From Streptomyces sp. NBC_01210 (GTDB lineage: Bacteria; Actinomycetota; Actinomycetes; Streptomycetales; Streptomycetaceae): 64,000 nucleotides of DNA. Both the position numbers and the translations under genes were made by a program. Positions 24,768 through 34,869 of this stretch are shown in pieces. Within the stretch, counting starts at the first letter, position 1; each line of letters begins with the position of its first letter. The notes beneath the pieces are model-generated. The model saw only the letters and a list, made by a program, of their open reading frames with translations, had not been told where the DNA came from and ran no database searches. The stretch lies in the NCBI RefSeq assembly GCF_036010325.1, contig NZ_CP108549.1, positions 2,170,001-2,234,000 on the forward strand, written 5' to 3'.

Positions 24768-26552
24768 GTGACCCAACGTATCGAGGACTACGCGCTCATC
24801 GGCGATCTGCAGACCGCGGCGCTGGTCGGCAAAGACGGCTCCATCGACTGGCTGTGCCTGCCCCGCTTCGACTCTCCGGCCTGCTTCGCCGCGCTGCTCG
24901 GCGAAGAGGAGAACGGCCACTGGCGGATCGCCCCCAAAGGCGCGGGTCCGTGCACCCGCCGCAGCTACGTCGGTGAATCGCTCGTCCTGGAGTCGGTGTG
25001 GGAGACCCGGACCGGCACTGTGAAGGTCCTCGACTTCATGCCGCAGCGCGACACAGCGCCCGATGTCATCCGGATCGTGGAGGGCGTCAGCGGCACGGTC
25101 GAGATGAACGCGACCCTGCGGCTGCGTTTCGACTACGGCTCCGTCGTGCCGTGGATGCGGCGCTCGGACGGGCACCGGGTGGCGATCGCGGGCCCCGACT
25201 CCATATGGCTGCGCAGCGAGCCGCAGGTCAAGACCTGGGGACAGCAGTTCAGCACCCGCTCGTCGTTCACGGTCGGACCGGGCGAGAAGGTGGCGTTCGT
25301 CCTCACCTGGCATCCCTCGCACGAGCCGCGGCCAAGGCTCGTCGACCCGTTCGATTCGCTGGAGCAGAGCCTGGAGGACTGGACCCAGTGGTCCTCGCGC
25401 TGCCGGAGCGACAGCCCGTACCACGAGGCCGTCGTCCGCTCCCTGATCACCCTCAAGGCACTTACCTTCGCGCCGACCGGCGGGATCGTCGCCGCGCCCA
25501 CCACGTCACTGCCGGAGGAGATCGGCGGCGTACGCAACTGGGACTACCGCTTCTGCTGGCTGCGTGACTCCACCCTCACGCTGGACGCGCTCATTTCGGC
25601 CGGCTACCTCGACGAGGCCGCGGCCTGGCGCGACTGGCTGCTGCGGGCAGTGGCCGGCGACCCCGCCGATCTGCAGATCATGTACGGGCTGGCCGGCGAG
25701 CGCCGGCTGCCCGAGACGGAACTGCCGTGGCTGAGCGGGCACGAGGGCTCCGCACCGGTCCGTACCGGCAACGCGGCCGTACACCAGCTGCAGCTCGATG
25801 TGTACGGAGAGGTCATCGACTCCCTCCATCTGGGGCGGGAGGCGGGCCTGTCCGCGGAGGAGCACGCCTGGAATCTGCAGCTCAGCCTGCTCGGCTTCCT
25901 GGAGTCGAAGTGGCGTGAGCCGGACGAGGGGCTGTGGGAAGTACGGGGCGCGCGCCGCCACTTCGTGCACTCCAAGGTGATGTCGTGGGTCGCGGCGGAC
26001 CGTGCCGTACGGACCCTGGAGCAGCGCCCTTCGCTGCGCGGTGACGTGGCACGGTGGCGGGCGATGCGGGACGAGGTGCACCGGGAGGTGTGCGAGAAGG
26101 GGTACGACCCGGTACGGAACACCTTCACGCAGTCGTACGGCTCCGAGGAACTCGACGCCGCGGCGCTGCTGATCCCGCGGGTCGGCTTTCTGCCGCCCGA
26201 CGATCCGCGGGTGATCGGGACGGTGGACACGGTACGGGCGGAGCTCGGCCACGACGGTCTGGTGCGCCGCTACAGCACGGACAACAAGGCGGTCGACGCG
26301 CTGCCGGGAGGCGAAGGGGCGTTCCTGGCCTGCTCGTTCTGGCTGGCGGACGCGCTGCGGATGACGGGCCGGGTGAAGGAGGCCAGGGAGCTCTTCGAGC
26401 GGCTGCTCACCCTGCGCAACGATGTCGGTCTGCTCGCCGAGGAGTACGACCCGGTGAGCGGGCGCCAGGTCGGGAACTTCCCTCAGGCCTTCAGTCATAT
26501 CGGGCTGGTGAACACGGCCCTCGCACTGGGCGGGGAAGACACGGCAGGATAG
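24768..26552 (+). CDS. Glycoside hydrolase family 15 (glucoamylase/trehalase-like)
   Basis: The 594-residue cytoplasmic protein fits the bacterial GH15 class. It has the beta-sandwich N-domain (IEDYALIGDLQTAALVGKDG; IDWLCLPRFDSPACFAALL) and an (alpha/alpha)6 catalytic domain from about residue 225, with RNWDYRFCWLRD near 256 and LAEEYDP near 557, where the two acid residues are expected. Mycobacterial homologues act as trehalases; alpha-1,4-glucan hydrolysis is the alternative. GTG start at 24768. An SDR gene follows 4 bases downstream. Confidence 0.92.
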   Translation: MTQRIEDYALIGDLQTAALVGKDGSIDWLCLPRFDSPACFAALLGEEENGHWRIAPKGAGPCTRRSYVGESLVLESVWETRTGTVKVLDFMPQRDTAPDVIRIVEGVSGTVEMNATLRLRFDYGSVVPWMRRSDGHRVAIAGPDSIWLRSEPQVKTWGQQFSTRSSFTVGPGEKVAFVLTWHPSHEPRPRLVDPFDSLEQSLEDWTQWSSRCRSDSPYHEAVVRSLITLKALTFAPTGGIVAAPTTSLPEEIGGVRNWDYRFCWLRDSTLTLDALISAGYLDEAAAWRDWLLRAVAGDPADLQIMYGLAGERRLPETELPWLSGHEGSAPVRTGNAAVHQLQLDVYGEVIDSLHLGREAGLSAEEHAWNLQLSLLGFLESKWREPDEGLWEVRGARRHFVHSKVMSWVAADRAVRTLEQRPSLRGDVARWRAMRDEVHREVCEKGYDPVRNTFTQSYGSEELDAAALLIPRVGFLPPDDPRVIGTVDTVRAELGHDGLVRRYSTDNKAVDALPGGEGAFLACSFWLADALRMTGRVKEARELFERLLTLRNDVGLLAEEYDPVSGRQVGNFPQAFSHIGLVNTALALGGEDTAG

Positions 26553-26556
26553 GCCC

Positions 26557-27312
26557 ATGGATCTTGGACTGAAGGACCGCGTCTATATCGTCACGGGTGC
26601 GTCGCGGGGGCTGGGCCACGCGTCCGCCCGTGCGCTTGTCGCCGACGGCGCGAAGGTCGTCATCAGCGGGCGCGGCGAGAAGGCGGTCGCGGACGCCGCC
26701 GCGGAACTCGGCCCGAACGCCGTGGGTCTCGCCTCCGACAACGCCGAGCCGGCGTCGGCGGAGCGCCTCGTCGCGGCGGCGCGGGCACAATTCGGACGCC
26801 TCGACGGCGTACTGATCAGCGTGGGCGGCCCGGCACCGGGCTTCGCCGCGGACAATACGGACGAGCAGTGGGAGGCGGCCTTCCAGTCGGTCTTCCTGGG
26901 CGCGGTGCGCCTGGCCCGCAGCGCGGCGGCGGCGCTGGGCGAGGGCGGCGTCATCGGCTTCGTCCTGTCCGGCTCGGTCCATGAGCCGATCCCGGGGCTG
27001 ACGATCTCCAACGGCCTCCGTCCGGGCCTGGCCGGTTTCGCCAAGTCCCTCTCGGACGAGCTGGGCCCGCGCGGCATCCGGGTCGTCGGCCTGCTGCCGG
27101 CCCGTATCGACACGGACCGGGTGCGCGAACTCGACGCGCTGTCGGGCGACGCGGAGGCGGCACGTACGGCGCACGAGTCCCGCATTCCGCTGCGGAGGTA
27201 CGGCACCCCGGAGGAGTTCGGCAACGCCGCGGCGTTCCTGCTGTCGCCGGCGGCGTCGTACTTGACGGGAGTGATGCTCCCGGTGGACGGGGGCGCGCGA
27301 CACGGGTTCTAG
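26557..27312 (+). CDS. Atypical SDR lacking the catalytic Tyr-Lys pair
   Basis: The 251-residue protein has the SDR cofactor motif TGASRGLG (13-20) and a C-terminal GVMLPVDGGARHGF end typical of SDRs. Where YxxxK is expected it has SNGLR (151-155). NNAG is replaced by SVGGPAPG (88-95). This matches the 'BKR-like' SDR subgroup known to lack the catalytic tetrad. It probably binds NAD(P) but its chemistry is uncertain. It lies 4 bases after the GH15 gene, in the same operon. Confidence 0.88.
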   Translation: MDLGLKDRVYIVTGASRGLGHASARALVADGAKVVISGRGEKAVADAAAELGPNAVGLASDNAEPASAERLVAAARAQFGRLDGVLISVGGPAPGFAADNTDEQWEAAFQSVFLGAVRLARSAAAALGEGGVIGFVLSGSVHEPIPGLTISNGLRPGLAGFAKSLSDELGPRGIRVVGLLPARIDTDRVRELDALSGDAEAARTAHESRIPLRRYGTPEEFGNAAAFLLSPAASYLTGVMLPVDGGARHGF

Positions 27313-27330
27313 GGCGTTGCGGGCGCCCGC

Positions 27331-27918
27331 TCAACTCACCCGTTGCGCCCGATGCTTCGCCGCCCTGAGGCGGACCTCCGCCGGCAGCGACGCCAGGCCC
27401 GCCGAGTCCCGTGCGTGTGCCACCGCCTCGTCCGTGAGGCGCGCCAGCGTCTCGACGGGCGCCGCGTGCGGTTCCAGCAGCAGGTCCACCCGGGCCTCGG
27501 GCGTGCTCCGGCGGCCGGTCAGGCTCACCCGGGCGCGGGCGACCCCGTCCAGGGCCTTCGCCTCGCCCTCCAGCACGCCCTCCAGCGCGCGGCCCCGCAG
27601 CAGCGCGCCCTCGCCGTCGCCGCTGTCGACCAGGACTTCCGCCAGCCGGGAGCGCCGCAGTTGGGCGAGCAGCCACCACACGGCGAGCAGCACCAGCACC
27701 GCGAGCGCCGCGATGACCGTCGGCCACCACCAGCCCTCGTCCCGCCAGCGGTACCGGTCCGCCTTGCTCAGCAGCACATCGTGGCGCCCGTCCCAGGGCC
27801 ACCAGGACGGCACGGAGAGCCCGGCCCCCGCCGCCATGACCCCGCCACCCACGCACAGCAGCACCAGCCCGGCAAGGCCCAGCAGGACCCGGTTGACCAC
27901 TCGCAGCTTTGCGCCCAT
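27331..27918 (-). CDS. amaP: AmaP-like alkaline-shock membrane anchor protein
   Basis: The 195-residue protein has two membrane helices (about 8-30 and 64-85) with an extracytoplasmic loop, then a soluble C-terminal domain (LAEVLVDSGDGEGALLRGRALEGVLEGEAKALDG). This is the layout of AmaP, which anchors Asp23 to the membrane in Firmicutes. I place the start at ATG 27918 (MGAKLRVVNRVLLGLAGL); a longer frame runs into the upstream gene. It is the last gene of the Asp23-type cluster. Confidence 0.78.
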   Translation of the reverse strand: MGAKLRVVNRVLLGLAGLVLLCVGGGVMAAGAGLSVPSWWPWDGRHDVLLSKADRYRWRDEGWWWPTVIAALAVLVLLAVWWLLAQLRRSRLAEVLVDSGDGEGALLRGRALEGVLEGEAKALDGVARARVSLTGRRSTPEARVDLLLEPHAAPVETLARLTDEAVAHARDSAGLASLPAEVRLRAAKHRAQRVS

Positions 27919-27925
27919 CGCGCCC

Positions 27926-28570
27926 TCACCTCTTCTTCGCCGGCGGCCTGACGACATGCACGGCCAGGGCCGGCGGCCTGGCGAGGCCGAGTTCCTTGAT
28001 GGCGGTGGCCAGCGCCGAGTCCAGATCGGCGCGTACGTCGTCGAGTTCACGGAAGTGGGACTGCGCCCGCACCAAGACCCTGGCGCGTCCCATCCGTACG
28101 CGTGCGGACTGCACCCCGGAGACCTCCATCGCCCGGTCCCGCAGCACGAGCGCCGCGGCCGCCCGGTCAAGACCGGCGCGTACGGCAGGGGTGTCGCGGC
28201 GCATCGGCAGCAGCGCCCGCAGTCCGGGTGTCACAGCGAGGACGATCAGACCGACGCCGAGGAGCATCACGACCCCCGCGCACGCCAGCTCCCCCACCTC
28301 CTCCAGCCGCCATTTCGCGAGATGCTCCGCGGTGGCGCGGCGCCATTGCATGGCCGGGCGGTCGGCCCGTACCGCCGCGATGTCGTACAGCAGCAGACCC
28401 GCACCGCCGAGCACCACCACCGCCAGCAGCCCGGCCGGAACCCGGCGCACGGACCAGAAGCGTCCGGCCTTGCCGCCTTCGCCGTCCCTGACCGGAACCG
28501 GCTCGTACGCCGCTGCCGATGCGGACTGGTCCAGATCGAGTACGGGCGGTGCGGACTGTGGCTCGCTCAT
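27926..28570 (-). CDS. DUF6286-type membrane protein of the Asp23 cluster
   Basis: The 214-residue protein has an acidic N-terminus, two hydrophobic helices (about 44-64 and 96-118) and a C-terminal domain with RDRAMEVSGVQSARVRMGRARVLVRAQSHF. Such domains are found in Streptomyces next to Asp23 and AmaP genes. It begins at ATG 28570 and overlaps the stop of the upstream Asp23-like gene by 4 bases. Possibly a second membrane partner of the Asp23 proteins. Confidence 0.75.
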   Translation of the reverse strand: MSEPQSAPPVLDLDQSASAAAYEPVPVRDGEGGKAGRFWSVRRVPAGLLAVVVLGGAGLLLYDIAAVRADRPAMQWRRATAEHLAKWRLEEVGELACAGVVMLLGVGLIVLAVTPGLRALLPMRRDTPAVRAGLDRAAAALVLRDRAMEVSGVQSARVRMGRARVLVRAQSHFRELDDVRADLDSALATAIKELGLARPPALAVHVVRPPAKKR

Positions 28571-28968
28571 CGGATCCTCCCCTGAGCCGCGCTGCGCGAG
28601 TGGGCGGAGTGCAGCCGCTCGACCAGCACGGCCACCTCGGGCACGTCCATCCCCGCCAACGCCTTTACCCGCTGGACGACTCGATGACGCACGGCACCGC
28701 ACTGAGCGCCGATGTCGGAGGGATAGTCGAGTTCGAGGCTGACCCGCACCCGGGCGGCGTCATGGTGGACCGTCACCGTGGCGTTGGGTGGTGAGCCGCC
28801 CTCCGGTACGCCGTCGAGCGCTTCCCGCGCCGCCTGCGAGGCGATCTTCGCCACGACCCGGTCGGCGATCGTGGTCGCGCCGCGCTCGGCGGCCGCGACG
28901 CTCCCCCTGCCTCCGGCGGGGGGACCCCCGGCGGCCACGGCGTCACCGCCGCCGGTCGCCGCGGTCAC
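28567..28968 (-). CDS. Asp23/Gls24-like protein (shorter copy)
   Basis: The 133-residue protein carries the Asp23-like pattern TTIADRVVAKIASQAAREALDGV followed by VTVHHDAARVRVSLELDYPSDI and VQRVKALAGMDVPEVAVLVERL. I place the start at GTG 28968, which overlaps the upstream 63-codon gene; an in-frame ATG at 29025 is possible. It is probably a paralogue of the fuller Asp23 protein upstream, with a degenerate N-terminus rich in Gly/Ala. Confidence 0.72.
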   Translation of the reverse strand: MTAATGGGDAVAAGGPPAGGRGSVAAAERGATTIADRVVAKIASQAAREALDGVPEGGSPPNATVTVHHDAARVRVSLELDYPSDIGAQCGAVRHRVVQRVKALAGMDVPEVAVLVERLHSAHSRSAAQGRIR

Positions 28969-29134
28969 GACCCCGGAAGAAGTAGCCGGGTTCCAGGTCG
29001 CCCTCGAGGAAGCGGCCTGCGACAAAGCCGACCACCCCCAACGCGGCCACCAGCAGGAAGGCGCCGAAGCCGCCGAAGTATCCGGCGAAGCCGAGCGCCA
29101 TGCCGGCCATCAGGCCGACCACCGCCATGCTCAT
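28943..29134 (-). CDS. DUF2273-like small membrane protein
   Basis: The 63-residue protein is nearly all membrane: two hydrophobic helices (about 3-22 and 24-40) followed by a basic tail FFRGRDRGDRRR. Small two-helix proteins of the DUF2273 type sit beside Asp23 and AmaP genes in Firmicutes, and position and size match here. ATG at 29134 has GAGGAGCTCACGATG-type SD spacing. The 3' end overlaps the next gene by 26 bases. Confidence 0.75.
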   Translation of the reverse strand: MSMAVVGLMAGMALGFAGYFGGFGAFLLVAALGVVGFVAGRFLEGDLEPGYFFRGRDRGDRRR

Positions 29135-29145
29135 CGTGAGCTCCT

Positions 29146-29640
29146 CTACTGGAGACGCGGCTCCGGCTCGTCCTCTTCTTCATCGGGCAGTTTCACATCG
29201 CTGACCGCGATATTGACCTCGACGACCTCGAGACCTGCCATCCGCTCGACCGCCGAGACGACGTTCTCGCGGACCGCGCGGGCGACTTCGGTGATGGAGA
29301 CGCCGTAGTCGACGACGATCTCGATGTCGAGGGCCGTCTGCACCTCGCCGACCTCGGCCTTCACGCCTCGGGTGACATTGGACCTGCCGCCGGGCACACG
29401 GTCGCGGACCGCGCCGAGGGTACGGGAGAAGCCGCTGCCCATCGCATGGACACCGGGCACTTCGCGGGCCGCGAGTCCGGCGATCTTCTCCACCACGCCG
29501 TCGGCGATGGTGGTACGGCCGCGGGACGCGGGATCACCGCCGCCGCGCTTGATCCCCGGCGTCTTTCTGAGACCTTCGCCCGAGCCCGACGGATCGTTAC
29601 CAGCGGCCTCGGACCGGTTCCACTGAGCGGTGTCGTTCAT
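29146..29640 (-). CDS. Asp23/Gls24 family envelope stress protein
   Basis: The 164-residue protein contains the Asp23 domain (about 41-155): GRTTIADGVVEKIAGLAAREVPGVHAM, VTRGVKAEVGEVQTALDIEIVVDYGVSI and VRENVVSAVERMAGLEVVEVNIAVSDV. The first 40 residues are disordered. Asp23 forms filaments at the membrane bound by AmaP in Staphylococcus. It is the first gene of the minus-strand cluster, starting at ATG 29640, and faces the divergent Asp23-like gene 93 bp away. Confidence 0.88.
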   Translation of the reverse strand: MNDTAQWNRSEAAGNDPSGSGEGLRKTPGIKRGGGDPASRGRTTIADGVVEKIAGLAAREVPGVHAMGSGFSRTLGAVRDRVPGGRSNVTRGVKAEVGEVQTALDIEIVVDYGVSITEVARAVRENVVSAVERMAGLEVVEVNIAVSDVKLPDEEEDEPEPRLQ

Positions 29641-29733
29641 CGCCGTTCGTCCTTTCCGGGCGGTGGTGGACTCCGCTGCCCACATTAAGTGCGGTTGCCC
29701 GGTTTCGCGCCGGGGATGCTGCAGGCTGGAGTA

Positions 29734-30399
29734 GTGACCACTGCTGATGCGGTACGGCGACGGCTCGGCCTCGGCAGGCTGCTCCCGCTGGGCGGGGCGG
29801 CGGACGGGGCCTGGCTGACCGAGCAGGCGGCCGACACGGTGCTGCGGCGCGCGGCGGCCGGGGTACGGGGGGTGGCGCTCGGGCGGCTCAGGCTGGGGCT
29901 CGCCGACCCGGACTCGACGGCTCGGCCTGCCGTACCGGCTCCGCCGAGCGCCCTGCCGCCGGGGCCACTGCGGATCGAGGCGGATTTCGCGGCCTCGGCA
30001 GTGGAGCCGCTGCCGGCCGCCGCGGCGGCCCTGCGCGCCGCGCTGTTCACGGCCGCGGTGGATCTCCTGGGGCTCGAGGTCTCGGAGGTGGATCTGCGGG
30101 TGACGGAGCTGCTGGACGGCGCCCCGGAAGCCCCGGCACCCGCGCCGCCACCCGGGGTACGGGCCGTCACCGCGAGCGACCCGGCGGGCACGGCGGCATC
30201 CGGAGCGCCGGGTGTCGCGCATCTGACGGCCGCGCTGGGCGCGGCGGTGCACCTGGCGCCCGATCATGTCCGTGTCGAGGTGGCGACGGCGAGCGGGTAT
30301 CACCCGCTGGATGTGGTCCGGGCGGTCCGCGAGGCGGTGACGGCGGCGCTCGCGGACGGCCGACCGGTGGCGGTGCTGGTCACCTCGGTACCTGCGTGA
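29734..30399 (+). CDS. Divergent Asp23-like duplicated-domain protein
   Basis: The 221-residue protein has two weakly similar halves, each ending in a helix-strand of the Asp23 type (LRAALFTAAVDLLGLEVSEVDLRVTEL; VVRAVREAVTAALADGRPVAVLVTSV), separated by a Pro/Ala linker. I place the start at GTG 29734, 5 bases after GGAG. Sequence support is motif-level; the divergent position beside the Asp23 gene supports a role in the same system. The gene is followed by a run of GTGAACCGG repeats. Confidence 0.65.
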   Translation: MTTADAVRRRLGLGRLLPLGGAADGAWLTEQAADTVLRRAAAGVRGVALGRLRLGLADPDSTARPAVPAPPSALPPGPLRIEADFAASAVEPLPAAAAALRAALFTAAVDLLGLEVSEVDLRVTELLDGAPEAPAPAPPPGVRAVTASDPAGTAASGAPGVAHLTAALGAAVHLAPDHVRVEVATASGYHPLDVVRAVREAVTAALADGRPVAVLVTSVPA

Positions 30400-30464
30400 A
30401 CCGGACCGGCGTGAACCGGGGCGGTACTGGCGTGAACCGGAGTGAACCGGAGTGAACCGGGGTG
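30397..30464. repeat. Tandem GTGAACCGG-type repeat
   Basis: At least five copies of a GTGAACCGG(a/g) unit, some separated by CGGTACTGGC or ACCGGC, begin at the stop of the Asp23-like gene. It is a short expandable repeat, with no gene. Confidence 0.75.
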
Positions 30465-30483
30465 ACCAGGGTGGCCGGGCGGA

Positions 30484-31275
30484 TCAGTCCGCAAGGCCCG
30501 CCAGGTCGCGCAGGCGGCGCGCCTGCGCCGCGCGCTCCGCGGTGCGCTGGTCCTCGTACGAGCGGGTGCCCGCACCCTGCAGCAGCGCCTTCGTCTCGAT
30601 CACCGCGTCCCGCGGCGCCGCCAGCAGTGCGGACGCCAGGTCCCGTACGGCACCGTCCAGTTCATCAGCGGACACGACGAGGTTGGCGAGACCGGTACGC
30701 TCCGCCTCGTCCGCGTGGACGAAACGGCCGGTCGCGCAGATCTCCAGCGCGCGGGCGTAGCCGACGAGCGACACCAGCGGGTGCGTGCCCGTGAGGTCCG
30801 GGACGAGCCCGAGGCTGGTCTCGCGCATAGCGAACTGCACGTCCTGCGCGACGACCCGGAGGTCGCAGGCGAGGGCGAGCTGGAAGCCGGCTCCGATCGC
30901 ATGGCCCTGGACGGCCGCGATCGTCACGACGTCGCTACGGCGCCACCAGGTGAACGCTTCCTGGTACTCGGCGATGACCGCGTCGAGCTCCTCGTCGGAG
31001 CCCCGTGCGAGGTCGAGGAAGGACGGCTCGCCGTCGAAGCCCTCAGGCGTGAACGCCTGCCGGTCGAGACCGGCGGAGAAGGACTTGCCTTCGCCGCGCA
31101 GCACCACGACCCGCACATTGCCCGGCAGTGACCGCCCCGCTTGCGCCAACGCCCGCCACAGAGCGGGAGATTGGGCGTTGCGCTTGTCCGGGTTGGTCAG
31201 GGTTACCGTGGCAACCGCGTCCTCGACGGTGAGCCGTACGCCGTCCTTGTCGAGCACAGAGTCGAGCGAAGCCAT
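30484..31275 (-). CDS. Enoyl-CoA hydratase/isomerase family protein
   Basis: The 263-residue crotonase-fold protein has the NPDKRNAQSPALWRALAQA start, the FSAGLDR oxyanion segment, and the second oxyanion segment HAIGAGFQLALACDL. The first catalytic Glu site lies in FAMRETSLGLVPDLTGT. The usual reaction is hydration or isomerisation of enoyl-CoA in beta-oxidation. It starts at ATG 31275. A divergent promoter is not seen; an HTH gene lies upstream on the same strand and has its own terminator. Confidence 0.92.
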   Translation of the reverse strand: MASLDSVLDKDGVRLTVEDAVATVTLTNPDKRNAQSPALWRALAQAGRSLPGNVRVVVLRGEGKSFSAGLDRQAFTPEGFDGEPSFLDLARGSDEELDAVIAEYQEAFTWWRRSDVVTIAAVQGHAIGAGFQLALACDLRVVAQDVQFAMRETSLGLVPDLTGTHPLVSLVGYARALEICATGRFVHADEAERTGLANLVVSADELDGAVRDLASALLAAPRDAVIETKALLQGAGTRSYEDQRTAERAAQARRLRDLAGLAD

Positions 31276-31333
31276 GGGGTGCCTCCGGTTCGGGAACAGT
31301 CACTGCAAACGAAGATAAGTGACTGCACAGTAA

Positions 31334-31365
31334 CCACCCGGTCGACCCTGCGACCGACCGGGTGG
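31334..31365 (-). terminator. Terminator of the small HTH gene
   Basis: Arms 31334-31344 and 31355-31365 form a perfect 11-bp stem with a 10-base loop, 40 bases downstream of the HTH gene (minus strand) and before the hydratase gene. Confidence 0.7.
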
Positions 31366-31404
31366 CCACCGTAGAAACCGGTGGGCCGAAGGAAGCCTCG
31401 GTCG

Positions 31405-31626
31405 TCAGGCCGAGGCGGCCTTCTTGCCTCGCGTCGCTCCGCCGCGTCCCCGCAGCGTGACTCCGGACTCGCTGAGCATCCGGTGGACGAATCCATAGGA
31501 GCGGCCTGTCTCTTCGGCCAACGCCCGGATGCTCGCACCGGAGTCGTACTTCTTCTTCAGGTCTGCCGCGAGCTTGTCACGCGCGGCGCCGGTAACCCGG
31601 CTGCCCTTCTTCAGAGTCTCGGCCAC
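31405..31626 (-). CDS. Small HTH domain protein
   Basis: The 73-residue basic protein has a coiled basic N-terminus (LKKGSRVTGAARDKLAADLKKKYDSG) then an HTH (SIRALAEETGRSYGFVHRMLSESGV) and a Lys/Arg/Gly tail. Such compact proteins occur in many actinomycetes and are presumed nucleoid- or promoter-binding. I place the start at GTG 31626 because GAGGAGG lies 5-6 bases upstream; longer in-frame starts lack an RBS. Target unknown. Confidence 0.78.
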   Translation of the reverse strand: MAETLKKGSRVTGAARDKLAADLKKKYDSGASIRALAEETGRSYGFVHRMLSESGVTLRGRGGATRGKKAASA

Positions 31627-32002
31627 CCGTGCCTCCTCATGGGAAGTGCGCTCTGGACTCTCATGATCACCCCTAGAGAGCTTCCTGGCCACCCATTCGG
31701 CAAGGTCCGTGCGACAAGCTTTGCCGTGCGCCGAGCGGACATCACTACCGGAATCTCTGATTCCGCAGGTCCGTGTTCGCACGTCCGAACGGGTTCCCGG
31801 CAAAAGTGCCAGGTCAGCGCAGGGCAAGGGGCACAGGCAGGACCAGAGGCCCGGACGGAAGGAATCCGCTCGGTGCCACACCGTGGTACGAGACGTTCTC
31901 ACACAGATGATGGATCACCCGTAAGCCGAATGATCCATACGGAGTGGATCAGCGGCGGATCAGCGGCAGAGCAGTCCGGACCGGCACGGGGCCGGGCCGG
32001 GA
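31627..32002. other. Intergenic region, no gene supported
   Basis: This stretch is slightly less GC-rich than the surrounding genes and presumably holds the HTH promoter at its left end. No ORF with a plausible start and codon bias is seen. A GGATCAGCGG repeat (31946-31970) precedes the ABC-F stop. Confidence 0.5.
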
Positions 32003-33601
<1,599 letters not shown>

Positions 33602-33661
33602 GGAAAGACTCCAGGGCGGTATGGACGGCGGAAGGGACGGACGTGGGAGCTTCGACGCCGT

Positions 33662-33685
33662 CTAATGCGCAAGGAGAATTGCCAT
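33662..33685 (-). CDS. Possible 7-residue leader peptide of the ABC-F gene
   Basis: On the minus strand, ATG at 33685 opens MAILLAH and stops at TAG (33662), 60 bases upstream of the ABC-F start. TAGACT, a good -10 hexamer, ends 7 bases before the ATG, so the leader may be translated from a leaderless mRNA. ABC-F resistance genes are often controlled by short-leader attenuation; whether that holds here is inference. Confidence 0.42.
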   Translation of the reverse strand: MAILLAH

Positions 33686-33890
33686 ACGAACCAGTCTAGC
33701 GGGGCTGTGCAAGTGCTTTACGCCTACAAGGCGGCCACCGACGGCGGGGACGGCGCGGTGCAGGCGAGCCGGCCCCGGAGTCAGCGGGCCCCCGGAGTCG
33801 TACGACAAAAGGGGCGAGAGGTACCCGCCTGACCGATACTCGGCGCAGGGCTGCGGGCTGCCGCCGCCCTGGAGCAGAGGGTGATGGCCC

Positions 33891-34781
33891 ATGCAGTTCG
33901 ACGACGACGCCGATCTGGACACTTCCGAGGTCCAGGATGTGCGCGGCAGCCGCATTCCCGGCGGCAGAACCACCGTCGGCGGCGGCATCGTCGGCCTCAT
34001 CGCGTTGATCCTGGGGCTCCTCTTCGGGGTGGGGCCCGACCAGCTCGGGCTGTCGTCGGGCGACACCGACCCGGCAGCGACGGCGTCGTCGCAGGCGCAG
34101 GTCAATCAGGCGTGCAGGCGGGGCTCGGATGCCAACACCAGGGAGGACTGCCGGATCGTCGCGGTGGTCAACAGTGTGCAGGATTACTGGCGGGCCGAGT
34201 TCCCGCGGCGCCAGGGGCGTTATTCGGACGCGCGGACAGTCATGTTCACGGGCCGGGTGGGTACGGCGTGCGGGACCGCGACCTCGGCGGTCGGCCCCTT
34301 CTACTGCCCCGGCGACCGGAAGGTCTATCTGGACCTCGGCTTCTTCGACGAACTGCGGACCACATTCGGGTCGAGCGGCGGTCCGTTCGCCCAGGCGTAT
34401 GTGGTGGCCCATGAGTACGGCCACCATGTGCAGAACCTGACAGGCGCACTGCAGCGGGCACAGGACGGGGGACAGGGCGCCAACAGCAGTGCCGTGAAGG
34501 TGGAGTTGCAGGCGGACTGCTACGCCGGGGTGTGGGCGCACCATGCGACGACCACGCCCGACGAGGCCACCGGCCGGCCGCTGCTGACCTCGCTGACGGC
34601 GGCGGACATCCAGGACGGTCTGGACGCGGCGGCGGCGGTCGGCGACGACCGGATCCAGGAGAAGTTCCAGGGCCGGGTCACTCCGGAGACCTGGACGCAC
34701 GGCTCGGCTGCGCAACGCCGGCAGTGGTTCTACAACGGCTTCCGCACGGGCGACATGGCCCGGTGCAACACCTTCGCCTGA
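33891..34781 (+). CDS. YpfJ-family neutral zinc metallopeptidase
   Basis: The 296-residue protein is membrane-anchored (hydrophobic helix at about 32-49), followed by a metallopeptidase domain with [25 protein letters not shown] lies at residues 174-178 and a distal [14 protein letters not shown] provides the third ligand region. This matches the YpfJ/neutral zinc metallopeptidase family, function unknown. The extracytoplasmic domain has several cysteines. ATG at 33891 is divergent from the ABC-F gene. Confidence 0.92.
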   Translation: MQFDDDADLDTSEVQDVRGSRIPGGRTTVGGGIVGLIALILGLLFGVGPDQLGLSSGDTDPAATASSQAQVNQACRRGSDANTREDCRIVAVVNSVQDYWRAEFPRRQGRYSDARTVMFTGRVGTACGTATSAVGPFYCPGDRKVYLDLGFFDELRTTFGSSGGPFAQAYVVAHEYGHHVQNLTGALQRAQDGGQGANSSAVKVELQADCYAGVWAHHATTTPDEATGRPLLTSLTAADIQDGLDAAAAVGDDRIQEKFQGRVTPETWTHGSAAQRRQWFYNGFRTGDMARCNTFA

Positions 34782-34782
34782 G

Positions 34783-34799
34783 CGCCCGACTGCCGGGCG
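34783..34799 (+). terminator. Weak terminator after the metallopeptidase gene
   Basis: CGCCCG-ACTGC-CGGGCG forms a 6-bp stem one base past the stop codon, followed by TTGT. Short, so only a tentative call. Confidence 0.35.
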
Positions 34800-34869
34800 T
34801 TGTCAGTGGCCGGTGCAAGACTGAGACACAGATCACACCCCTACCGTCGAGCATGAAGGAGTGATCGAG

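Noticed and set aside
22491..25424. 977-residue minus-strand frame
   Set aside because: Covers the exonuclease, Cys-rich, SURF1 and GH15 genes in antisense and has no domain signature.
30397..30464. GTGAACCGG repeats as a possible CRISPR-like array
   Set aside because: Units are about 10 bp, nearly contiguous, and no spacers or cas genes are present.
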